From Bacteroides timonensis (lineage in GTDB: Bacteria > Bacteroidota > Bacteroidia > Bacteroidales > Bacteroidaceae), in the NCBI RefSeq assembly GCF_000513195.1, contig NZ_CBVI010000056.1, forward strand, positions 1-58,954: a DNA stretch of 58,954 nt, read 5' to 3'. Under the pieces are notes generated by a model, which worked only from the letters and a program-made list of their open reading frames with translations, was not told the origin of the DNA and made no database searches. Positions 1 through 7,969 of this stretch are shown here, in pieces. The translations under genes were made by a program, and so were the position numbers. Position 1 is the first letter of the stretch, and each line of letters begins with the position of its first letter.

Positions 1-40
1 GAATCAAACTTTTGATGCGGTTGTTCTGATTAGGAATAAC

Positions 41-180
41 TAACTTCAAGCTGTGCATCAATTAACTTCCTACAGTGCAATAATTAATTTTCTTGCATGA
101 AAAAAACTTAATTGATGGAGCGAAAACAATTAATTCAGGCATCACTTGAAATTGGTTACGCTTAGACGTGCAAACTAATC
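41..180. repeat. Degenerate 22-bp-period repeat array
   Basis: Units beginning TAACTT, TAACTT, TAATTT, TAATTG and TAATTC start at 41, 63, 85, 109 and 131, so the period is 22 bp with one 24-bp step. Weaker units follow at 153 and 176. Unit ends are conserved as AAT/TAAYT, which makes an ATTAAT-like palindrome at each junction, while the middle varies. The period is not a multiple of three and no reading frame is supported, so this is non-coding. Bases 1-393 hold only this array and the inverted repeat at 229-335; no gene is seen. Confidence 0.6.
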
Positions 181-228
181 ATGCGAATCAGAAGTTGAAA
201 CAGATTCATAATGAAAAGAAAGGAGGAA

Positions 229-335
229 AAAGAGTGATAAGGCGGTAAGGTGATAGGGTGATAAAGTGGCTGCGCTATATATCACAGAGCGTTATCCCGC
301 TATCACCTTATCACTTTACCGCCTTATCACTCTTT
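229..335. repeat. Long inverted repeat with GGCTGCGC apex
   Basis: Bases 229-263 pair with 301-335. The outer 20 bp are perfect and the whole 35-bp arm has only two G-T positions. The arms are built from variants of the word GTGATAAGG. The loop (264-300) contains GGCTGCGC. It lies just downstream of the stop of the minus-strand hydrolase gene, so it could end that transcript, but its length and word structure suggest a dispersed repeat; three similar elements occur in this window. Confidence 0.8.
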
Positions 336-393
336 GTTCAAAACCCATCAAAAAAGAATTAATCGATTTGATGTGTAATGAATCGGAATGGAG

Positions 394-3300
394 TTAGAAA
401 CCTTTCCTGTATATCGGCAACTCTTTCCTCAACTCCGTATGAACCACTTCGAAATTGACAAAGCCATTCACGGACTCCGGTTCTAACAGCGTTACCGCAA
501 GGTTCGCATTCTTCTGTGAAAGACGAATGATGAAACAACCTGCCGGGAAGCTCTTCTTTTCCTTTTCCATCCGTGTAGATACTGTGACCGGATAAATCTT
601 TTCCCATTCCTTGGTAGCTTTCTTGTATCCGGTAACCATATACTTCTCTACGGTGGCTGTGAAGGTTTTTCCTATCTCTTCTACCTCTATTCCTAAAGCC
701 CGCAATTTCTCTGCTTGCATCCGGCAGGTATTCGGCAGAATATATGCTTTGGGACGTTTGCGTACTAACTCAGCTTTCAGTTGAAGTGCATCGAAGGTAG
801 GCAGAGTCTTCGTAAAACGTTCGTTTTTAGCAAGGTCAATAAAAGTAACGGGAAGCTCTGTCCGTGCAGATTGAAAAGTGACGAATATATCACTCTTTCC
901 GCTGCAAGTCTCTTTCACTGCCTTTCGTATCTCACTTCTTACTTCTTTTGAATGAAGTGCCGCCGTTTCCAAAAGACTGCGGGATACCAGAAAACCACAT
1001 TCTGCACGACGGGCAAAACACGTTCTTCCCAATCCTATTCCACGGATTTCTATGAATAGAGATACCGTATTGGTGAGTCCCTGAAATGTGGAACTGGATT
1101 GCGGGCTCTTGGCATCTTTCATTGCATACAAACTATCATTCCTGACACTGGGTGTAAAGTAAAAGCCTGAATGATAACCGTTAGCCTCCAATGCCTTCTC
1201 TGCTTCTTCACGGAATAAGCCGTTGGAAAGTGTACGTATTCCGGCAGGGATATTCAAATGCCCGCTGGGTAGGAAAAGGACATCGGCGGCCGTAGCTGCA
1301 TTAGTACCCCGCAGTAATTCAAATTCCTTGCGGAAAGGATTGAATTCGTGGATGTCCAGCGCTATTTCGGGATTCCATTCCTTGTACGCTTTTTTAAGAA
1401 GAAGAGTCACCGGATCGGCAAGTTTACTTTGATCCCGGTTCAAATCATACCCACTACCCGATTTACGGCTTTGCATGGCATAACCATCTGTATTGGCTAC
1501 GGGTACAAGCGCAAGAGAAACCTTTTTCAATAGTTCGGCACCTTCGGGCGTATTCAGTAAATAATCGGCAAGCATGCAGGCTGCTTCGGGGCCGGCAGGT
1601 TCGTTGCCGTGCAGTCCTGCCTGTATCCAGACCCTTATTTTCTTTTTCTCGTTGGGAGTTCCGAAATAGAGCACGGGGATATCCCTGCCCTGTGGAGTCT
1701 TTCCTATATCGGACAGCGTAACCTTACCGGGATGCTTGTCGGCTAAATCCTTCAAATATCTGTTTATCTCGAACAAGGAAGCCAGACCTTCTTCAAGCGG
1801 CTTGCCGAGGGTGGGAGTGGAATATTGCTGTTCCGGTTCGGGATAGAAACGGCGGGTTACCTCTTCCGGCTGCACCGTGGGCTGGATATTCCAGAGAGAA
1901 GGGTTGCTGAATACGGTTTCTTGCGCAATACGTTGCAGATAGAGCGCTTCCTCTTCGGGCAGTCCGGCATAATAAGTGCCTGTATAGGGTTTCTGAAAAA
2001 ATACGCTACAGAATACATTGGCGACAAGATAAGAACCCTGTCGGGAAGGGTGGCTGTGATCGTTATTGTAAAGCGTGATGCTTGGATTTTCCGTGCGGAC
2101 ACGCTTCCAGGCGATACCGACGGGGGCACACCAGGCATTCAGTTGCGCGGTCATCTCCAAATAACTTTCAGCCAGTCGTTGCTGCATTTCGGCATACGTA
2201 TCGATGTCGTGTCCCCAGGTCATGTAGAAGACGGTTTTTCCTTTCGGATTGTAGAGGCGGCGCAGGCTGTCGAGGGAGTGGGCAGGCTTGTACACATTCT
2301 CCCGCACCCATTCTTTTTCACGGGCAGGCGCTTTACTTTGGTCTTGCAGGATGACGAAATCCCAGTTTCCTTCACGGATGGCATCCAGGGTTTCAGGGTT
2401 GGCGGCATGTTTCTTCAATGTCCAGCCGCCGTGTTCCACTAATTTAACAGAAAGCTTGTGACCGGTGGAGGCGGCAAGGGTCTGCACTTGTCGGACTAAA
2501 CGGTTGTATTGCGTGTAGCTGTTGCCTATGAACAGTGCACGTAGGGAGTCTCCCAACATGACAGGAATGGCACGTTTGCTCATTCCGGTGGAGTGGTGTC
2601 CGATGCCTTGTTCTTCTATTTTCTGCCAGTTGCAGGGCCAGTTGTGTTCGGCTGCTATCCGGTGGAGGTATTGGTAGAACTGGTTACCGCGCTCGTAACG
2701 GTTGCATCCCTGTGCTTCGGCTTCGGGAGTTTTCCTTAAATATGATTCGCGGATGGTATCTCCCGTAGCCAGTTGGAGGATAATCGGTTTGGCAAGATAC
2801 TTCTTGATTGTTTCAGGGGTGACATACGGAATGTTGCGTACTCCGTAGGGAAAATCTTGCGAAGCATCGGGGAAAGTGTACCATCCCGGACTGCCGATAA
2901 CAGCTTTCTCCACATACGGGCTGTCATGGAAAAGCATGAAACGCTGCACAAACTGCCCTCCGGCTGAGTGACCGTAAATCATATATCCTTTCCGTTCACT
3001 ACCTGAAGATTGGCGGACGTACTCGAAGATTTTATCAACCAGTGCCGGAGTTCGCTTTTCAGCCGGACGTATCGTATGATCTTTGTCGTCCATGACACCG
3101 ACTTCCTGATAATCGGGCAAAGGAAACCTTTCCAGATCGAAGTGGGGAATGAAAACCATGAATTTATGCTTCTCTGCCTCCTGCTTCCAGGCTTTGAGCA
3201 GATAAGTGAAACCGCGGTCGGCACCTTCAAAGACAAAGACAATGGGCATCCGGCGTACATCGCCCGAAGCCGGAATGTAATAGTGCACATCTACCGGACG

Positions 3301-3420
3301 GTCGGCAAAAGGCGGATAGTCTTTGTAGGTGAACTTGCCTTCACCCACGGGAAGCACGGAGGCGGCACGGAGTCCGGCGCCCAGAAAGACAATGGCAAAA
3401 AATAGAATCAGTCTTTTCAT
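394..3420 (-). CDS. Secreted three-domain hydrolase: alpha/beta hydrolase + SGNH (DUF4886-like) + M14 carboxypeptidase
   Basis: 1008 residues with an N-terminal signal peptide (cut near residue 20), so periplasmic or surface exposed. Three enzyme units follow. Residues about 25-285 are an alpha/beta hydrolase with nucleophile motif GHSAGG (Ser152). Residues about 292-485 are SGNH-like, with GNS (Ser301) and a DxxH pair (Asp454, His457), resembling DUF4886. Residues about 540-850 are an M14 zinc carboxypeptidase, with HxxE (His604, Glu607), third ligand His691 in LDIHE, and catalytic Glu791 in FIEIRG. The last 150 residues are an unassigned beta-rich tail. All three catalytic sets look intact. 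It overlaps iadA by 4 bp (ATGA), so the two are translationally coupled. Domain assignments are firm for M14 and good for the others; the substrate is unknown, but the neighbours suggest peptides, perhaps acylated or otherwise modified. Confidence 0.85.
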   Translation of the reverse strand: MKRLILFFAIVFLGAGLRAASVLPVGEGKFTYKDYPPFADRPVDVHYYIPASGDVRRMPIVFVFEGADRGFTYLLKAWKQEAEKHKFMVFIPHFDLERFPLPDYQEVGVMDDKDHTIRPAEKRTPALVDKIFEYVRQSSGSERKGYMIYGHSAGGQFVQRFMLFHDSPYVEKAVIGSPGWYTFPDASQDFPYGVRNIPYVTPETIKKYLAKPIILQLATGDTIRESYLRKTPEAEAQGCNRYERGNQFYQYLHRIAAEHNWPCNWQKIEEQGIGHHSTGMSKRAIPVMLGDSLRALFIGNSYTQYNRLVRQVQTLAASTGHKLSVKLVEHGGWTLKKHAANPETLDAIREGNWDFVILQDQSKAPAREKEWVRENVYKPAHSLDSLRRLYNPKGKTVFYMTWGHDIDTYAEMQQRLAESYLEMTAQLNAWCAPVGIAWKRVRTENPSITLYNNDHSHPSRQGSYLVANVFCSVFFQKPYTGTYYAGLPEEEALYLQRIAQETVFSNPSLWNIQPTVQPEEVTRRFYPEPEQQYSTPTLGKPLEEGLASLFEINRYLKDLADKHPGKVTLSDIGKTPQGRDIPVLYFGTPNEKKKIRVWIQAGLHGNEPAGPEAACMLADYLLNTPEGAELLKKVSLALVPVANTDGYAMQSRKSGSGYDLNRDQSKLADPVTLLLKKAYKEWNPEIALDIHEFNPFRKEFELLRGTNAATAADVLFLPSGHLNIPAGIRTLSNGLFREEAEKALEANGYHSGFYFTPSVRNDSLYAMKDAKSPQSSSTFQGLTNTVSLFIEIRGIGLGRTCFARRAECGFLVSRSLLETAALHSKEVRSEIRKAVKETCSGKSDIFVTFQSARTELPVTFIDLAKNERFTKTLPTFDALQLKAELVRKRPKAYILPNTCRMQAEKLRALGIEVEEIGKTFTATVEKYMVTGYKKATKEWEKIYPVTVSTRMEKEKKSFPAGCFIIRLSQKNANLAVTLLEPESVNGFVNFEVVHTELRKELPIYRKGF

Positions 3421-4562
3421 TCTTCATACCTCCCTTTTTTAATGACTTCCTTGTCTTTTAGGACGAGTTTGCCGCGTGCTATGACGTGTGTCAGTTGAAG
3501 TTCGGAATCAAGGAAACAGAGGTCAGCATCGAAACCGATGGCTATTCTGCCTTTGGTACGCAGTTTGAGGTTGCGTGCCGGATTGCTGGTGATAAGGGTC
3601 AGTGCCTGTTCCAGAGGCAACAGACCTTCTTTTACGAGCAATGTCATCTCCTGCAAGTTGAGGTGCAGGGGAGCGGGGCGATAGGTCGTTTCTTTTGTTT
3701 CGGGATTGGTACGGCGCACTCCGCCACGGCCGTCACTGGAGAAGGTGATGCGGTCGAGGGGTACATGGGCTTCGAGGGCTTTCATGACGCAGCGATGGGG
3801 AGCGTCGAATTTGGTTCCTCCGGTGGAGAAATCTACCATACCACCCATGCAGGCAAATTCTACGGCTTGCCAGAATAAAGCTTCCGTGCGTATCAGGTGG
3901 GTAGGCGAGAGATAGGGAATCAGCGTGGGATATTTGCGGGCGATGTCCAGCAACGGGGTGATACCGTCGGGTAAGGCTCCCAGATGAATATGCAGGATAC
4001 CTCCTTTGCCGGAAGTGAAACCGCCGAGGCGTACTTGGTTGATGAGGCGCAGTATCTCCAGTTTGGTGGGGAGAGCGCTGCGGTCGTCACTCATGGCAAG
4101 TTTGCAACCGATCACTTTGTCGATGAAGATGAGATCGTCGGCTACGCAGGACATCAGTGTTTTGGGAGGCAATCCGTAGAAACTGGTAAGCATGTAGGCG
4201 CTGAGGCCGTCATCTTCCAGGGCTTTGGTTTTAGCATAAAGGGTGGTCAGTTCTTTTACGAAACCGTCTGTGCCGAGTAGTCCTACCACGGTGGTGGTTC
4301 CGCAAGCCACCAGTTCGCTCATGGAGACGTCGGGGACTAAAGAAGCATAGCCGGTTTGTCCGCCGCCACCGGTGATGTGGACGTGCTGGTCGATAAAGCC
4401 GGGGGTGACGGCGCACCCGCCGGCGTCTATGGTATCAAATGGAATACCGGTCAGTTCTATCTTCCGGTCTATGAGGGCTATTTTATCATCTGCCAGCAGA
4501 ACGTCGTTCATGCCAAGATGTTCCGGAGAGTATAAGTTTGCATTTTTAATGAGTGTGAACAT
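3417..4562 (-). CDS. iadA: Isoaspartyl dipeptidase (beta-aspartyl peptidase)
   Basis: 381 residues, close to the about 390 of the E. coli enzyme. It is an amidohydrolase-fold metallo-dipeptidase that cleaves beta-aspartyl dipeptides left by protein damage or crosslink breakdown. Visible metal ligands are HVH (His60, His62) in GFIDQHVHITGGGG, the candidate carboxylated lysine in IGCKLAMSDD, LHIHLG, the THL histidine, and the aspartate in SSDGRGG. There is no signal peptide, so it is cytoplasmic. It lies 14 bp after dcuC and overlaps the three-domain hydrolase by 4 bp. The operon therefore pairs a surface peptidase, a cytoplasmic aspartyl dipeptidase and a C4-dicarboxylate carrier. The identification rests on strong family motifs. 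Confidence 0.93.
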   Translation of the reverse strand: MFTLIKNANLYSPEHLGMNDVLLADDKIALIDRKIELTGIPFDTIDAGGCAVTPGFIDQHVHITGGGGQTGYASLVPDVSMSELVACGTTTVVGLLGTDGFVKELTTLYAKTKALEDDGLSAYMLTSFYGLPPKTLMSCVADDLIFIDKVIGCKLAMSDDRSALPTKLEILRLINQVRLGGFTSGKGGILHIHLGALPDGITPLLDIARKYPTLIPYLSPTHLIRTEALFWQAVEFACMGGMVDFSTGGTKFDAPHRCVMKALEAHVPLDRITFSSDGRGGVRRTNPETKETTYRPAPLHLNLQEMTLLVKEGLLPLEQALTLITSNPARNLKLRTKGRIAIGFDADLCFLDSELQLTHVIARGKLVLKDKEVIKKGRYEE

Positions 4563-4576
4563 GATTCGGAGTTGTT

Positions 4577-5965
4577 TTATAGTGTTATGAAATGATAAGC
4601 TATCAGGAATAGAATGCTGCCTATAAGGGGCAGGGTATTTCTCTTTGCCAGTTCAATGGGCGATACACCCGCCACGCCGGCAATGGCGACAATGATACCC
4701 GCTATGGGAGATGCGGCACGCCCCATACTGGCGGATAACTGCAAAGGAAGCACGAGGGAATAGGCAGGCATACCCAACTGTCCGGCAATTCCGGGCAGCA
4801 ACGGGCCGAACGAGAAGAAAGCCGCGTTTCCGCTTCCCATCAGCATGGCCGCACAGAAGATTATCAGGGCGAAGACTGCTGCGATGGCAATGCCGGAAAG
4901 TCCTATATGCGTGGAGTAATCTACCAGTGAGTCGATGAAGCCGAGGCTAATCAGTCCTTTGGAGAATATCTCGGAGGCAACAATCAGTGTCACGACACTT
5001 CCGAAGACATTTCCCATCCCTTTCCAGAAGCTGGAGAAGGCGTCAAAGGTTTTCCGCATATTGCGTGTGTGGCAACCTACGAATACGAGTGAGACAAAGA
5101 GGGAAAATAGCATGGCAGTCGTTGTATTGAGCGTTATGGGAGGCTGGAACAGGCCCACATAGGGCGAAAATACAATGAGAAGCGCAAGCGGAAGTATGGG
5201 GAGCATGGCGAATATTAATGGGATATCAGGTTTGGCAGAGGTCTGCGGGACTTCTGTTGTTTCACTATTTTCCGCACTCTGCCTGGCGGCTTCTTTTTTA
5301 TCGAAATACCTATTGTTGAAGTAAAACAGGGTCATGACTACCAAGGTGGTAGGGATAACCAATGGGAGTTGGTGGGTAATGAAATAAGCTACGTTGGTCT
5401 GGTCGATAAGTTCGGCGGCAAGGGCTGTGTTTGCCGAGCCGGGGCCCTGGTCGAACAGCGTTGCGGCGGCAATGACGGATAATGCGGTGAGGCGGCTTAC
5501 TCCCAATCCGATGAGGACGGGGTAAACGGAGGCGACAAGCAAGAGTCCTAATCCGGCTGCCGAGGGGGTAGTGATAAAGAGCAACTGGCCGATGGGAATG
5601 GTGACAGTAGCTGCCAGGTAGGGATAACGGCGAAAGAAACCCAACGGTTTCATGGAGATGTGCACCAGGGCATTGGTGGCTTTAATGTGATTCATAAAGG
5701 CTACATAGCCGCCGATGGTCATAATCATCAGTCCTGCACGGGACAGGTTGCTGATGAATGTTTCTTCCACCACTTTCACCAAATCGAAAACAACGCTGCC
5801 GGTGGATTTATCCGGAATGATGGGTTGGACATTGAGAATGAGGGCGAATGTCAACATCACAAGTCCGGCCAGCATCAAAACTCCTTGCGGGTTCAGTTTC
5901 CGGTAGAGGTAAATAGCGGTGACGGTGGTCACCAATATACAGAGGAGGAAGGCTACGACTGACAT
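4577..5965 (-). CDS. dcuC: DcuC-family C4-dicarboxylate transporter
   Basis: 462 residues, almost entirely hydrophobic, with about 12 membrane segments. The length and the segments with TTPSAAGLG, DQGPGSANTA, MGSGNAAFF and SASMGRAASPIAG fit the DcuC family of anaerobic C4-dicarboxylate exchangers. These carry succinate, fumarate, malate or aspartate across the inner membrane. Fumarate respiration with succinate excretion is central to Bacteroides metabolism, so succinate export coupled to uptake of aspartate or fumarate is plausible. Its position before iadA, whose products include aspartate, suggests a role in aspartate handling. The exact substrate cannot be read from the sequence. Confidence 0.88.
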   Translation of the reverse strand: MSVVAFLLCILVTTVTAIYLYRKLNPQGVLMLAGLVMLTFALILNVQPIIPDKSTGSVVFDLVKVVEETFISNLSRAGLMIMTIGGYVAFMNHIKATNALVHISMKPLGFFRRYPYLAATVTIPIGQLLFITTPSAAGLGLLLVASVYPVLIGLGVSRLTALSVIAAATLFDQGPGSANTALAAELIDQTNVAYFITHQLPLVIPTTLVVMTLFYFNNRYFDKKEAARQSAENSETTEVPQTSAKPDIPLIFAMLPILPLALLIVFSPYVGLFQPPITLNTTTAMLFSLFVSLVFVGCHTRNMRKTFDAFSSFWKGMGNVFGSVVTLIVASEIFSKGLISLGFIDSLVDYSTHIGLSGIAIAAVFALIIFCAAMLMGSGNAAFFSFGPLLPGIAGQLGMPAYSLVLPLQLSASMGRAASPIAGIIVAIAGVAGVSPIELAKRNTLPLIGSILFLIAYHFITL

Positions 5966-6012
5966 AATCTGATTGGTTCTGGGTTATAAATTGTTTTTTG
6001 AGGAGTGATTTT

Positions 6013-6129
6013 AAATGATAATTTAATGAAGAACTAAGAATGAAGAATGAAGAATTACCTTGCGGCATGCTTGCATAGCCGCAGCCAAATTCTTCATTCT
6101 TAGTTCTTCATTTCGCTAAATTATCATTT
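6013..6129. repeat. Long inverted repeat between susD-like gene and dcuC
   Basis: The left arm (6013-6056) and right arm (6088-6129) pair over about 40 bp. The left arm carries one extra GAAGAAT word and the right arm an extra CGCTT-type insertion. The arms are built from ATGAAGAAT-like words. The apex (6061-6083) is itself a hairpin, TGCGGC-ATGC-TT-GCAT-A-GCCGCA. It fills most of the 186-bp gap between two same-strand genes and may attenuate read-through from susCD into dcuC. Confidence 0.8.
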
Positions 6130-6151
6130 CGTTCATTTCCGTACCGTTCTT

Positions 6152-7945
6152 TTATAAGTACCCCGGATTATTCTCCAACTGGCGACCTGTATTGGAATCA
6201 ATGAACTCTTGCGGAATCGGGAACAACACAGGCGTATCATACGAATTCATGCCTCGTGCCTCGCGTCCTGCAATCTCATTCAATTGTCGCATACGACGTT
6301 TGAAGTAATTGTTCACATCACGTTCATCTCCACCTTTCTCCTGACTTACGCGAATCAGGGTGTGGCGGCGTTCTTCTTCAGAAAGAAGTTCACGACTGCG
6401 TTCGTCCAGAATGAAATCTACGCCTCCTGCGGTGAGTTCGGCTTCTGTGATGCTGACTGCATTGGAACGATTGCGTACCTTGTTAATCCATTTGATGGCT
6501 TCACCTGCCTGGTTGTTTTTCAGCAAGGCTTCCGCATAAAGCAAGTACGTGTCGGCGAGGCGGAGATAAACAATATCCTGATAACATCCATCCTTGTCAC
6601 CATTTGCCAGCAACGGTGCCACGTAATCCCATTTGCGGGTAGTGGGCCAGTTATACTTCTTGATGGTTGTCTTATTATCATCCAGCATAGCGGCGGTTAC
6701 AGTGGTGTCTACCACCATCTTACCGTTGTTAAGGAATTCCGTAATCTTGCCGTCGGCCCCCTTCTCGTTAATAGTCCATACCACTGCATAATCGGATACA
6801 CGGTCGTCCTGAGTTCCCTGATCTTTATAGTTGTAGAGACGGAAAGCACCTCTTGAAGGCACGCAACGTCCGGCACCTTTACCACCGTTGTTTATCCAGA
6901 ACACCTGAGGCCAAGTGGCTGCACCGCTTGTATAGTCGGGATCGTACTTATTGCTCTTGTTGATGACACCGTCGTTGGAGTAATAGTTCTTATACGTACT
7001 CTTCATGTAAACTTCGGCTGTACCGAAAGCACTGTTTTCCGGTTCCGTGTTGACAAAAGCGTATAAAACCTCTGTGTTTCCGTCCGCATACATCGGTGTG
7101 CGGAATACGTCGATAAACGGACAGCCGGGATTGGCGGAGTTCTTGCCGAAACGGTTGGTTATCAAACTGTATTCGGAACCTTCTGCCAGTGGCTTCAAAA
7201 CTTCGACTGCCTTGGAGGGCTGGTCCATTGCCAGGTATAGTTCACCCAGATAATGGCGTGCCATGGCTCCTGAAATCTTGCTGTTGTTTTCTTCACGCAA
7301 CGGTAAATTGTTCATGGCGAAAACAAAGTCCTGCTCCATGACTTCACGGATGGATTCTACAGAATTGCGCTCCCAGTCGTTACGGTAGTTCATACCTGTA
7401 ATTTCTTCGGTGGACAAAGGTACGGCACCGAATGAATACGTCAGATGACGGTAAGCCCATGCGCGGAAGAAGCGGGCCTGTGCGATGATCTTATTCTTGT
7501 GGGCGGCAGCTTCGGTTTCGGTTCCTTTCCAGTCGATACCACTGCCTTCGGCGCGTGAAATCACCATGTTTGCTGTATTGATGATACGGTAACACCATTG
7601 GAAGATGTTCTGGAATATCCGTAAGTCCGTCTGGTTGATTTGCGACGGATAGTACATGTATTTAAAGTCGCTGTGAGAATTATTACTCCATGAATTATCC
7701 ACACCACAACCCCATGCAGAGTGCAGAACGAGCGGCAGACCACCACCGAGCGCATCGGCACGCCGGTATTCGTTACGCATCATTCCGTAGAGGCTGGTTA
7801 CCATGGATTGGAACCCGCTGTAATCTACTAACAGGTTTTCGGGATAGAGTGAAGCACGCGGATCTTCTTTCAGAAAACTGGATTCATTGCATCCGGTCAT
7901 GCAGAGCACGAGCAGTGCTATCAGTGTATATTTTAGCTTTTTCAT
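6152..7945 (-). CDS. SusD/RagB family nutrient-binding outer membrane lipoprotein
   Basis: 597 residues. The signal peptide ends in a lipobox (LCMTGC), so the mature protein is lipid-anchored, normally on the cell surface as the lid of a SusC channel. The N-terminal segment SFLKEDPRA, the TPR-like helical middle and the C-terminal ...LENNPGYL ending are typical of SusD/RagB. It follows the SusC gene by 24 bp, the usual pair order. No glycoside hydrolase or polysaccharide lyase is nearby; the downstream genes are a carboxylate carrier and two peptidases. I therefore favour peptide capture (as for RagB) over glycan capture, but this is inference from context. Confidence 0.93.
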   Translation of the reverse strand: MKKLKYTLIALLVLCMTGCNESSFLKEDPRASLYPENLLVDYSGFQSMVTSLYGMMRNEYRRADALGGGLPLVLHSAWGCGVDNSWSNNSHSDFKYMYYPSQINQTDLRIFQNIFQWCYRIINTANMVISRAEGSGIDWKGTETEAAAHKNKIIAQARFFRAWAYRHLTYSFGAVPLSTEEITGMNYRNDWERNSVESIREVMEQDFVFAMNNLPLREENNSKISGAMARHYLGELYLAMDQPSKAVEVLKPLAEGSEYSLITNRFGKNSANPGCPFIDVFRTPMYADGNTEVLYAFVNTEPENSAFGTAEVYMKSTYKNYYSNDGVINKSNKYDPDYTSGAATWPQVFWINNGGKGAGRCVPSRGAFRLYNYKDQGTQDDRVSDYAVVWTINEKGADGKITEFLNNGKMVVDTTVTAAMLDDNKTTIKKYNWPTTRKWDYVAPLLANGDKDGCYQDIVYLRLADTYLLYAEALLKNNQAGEAIKWINKVRNRSNAVSITEAELTAGGVDFILDERSRELLSEEERRHTLIRVSQEKGGDERDVNNYFKRRMRQLNEIAGREARGMNSYDTPVLFPIPQEFIDSNTGRQLENNPGYL

Positions 7946-7969
7946 ACTGTTTCTCTTTGTTTTAGCGGT

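Noticed and set aside
229..335. Invertible promoter (phase-variation site)
   Set aside because: The inverted repeat arms flank only 37 bp with no promoter, and no recombinase gene is nearby.
1825..2442. 205-codon plus-strand frame inside the three-domain hydrolase gene
   Set aside because: Antisense shadow; no family similarity, and the minus-strand frame encodes the SGNH catalytic region.
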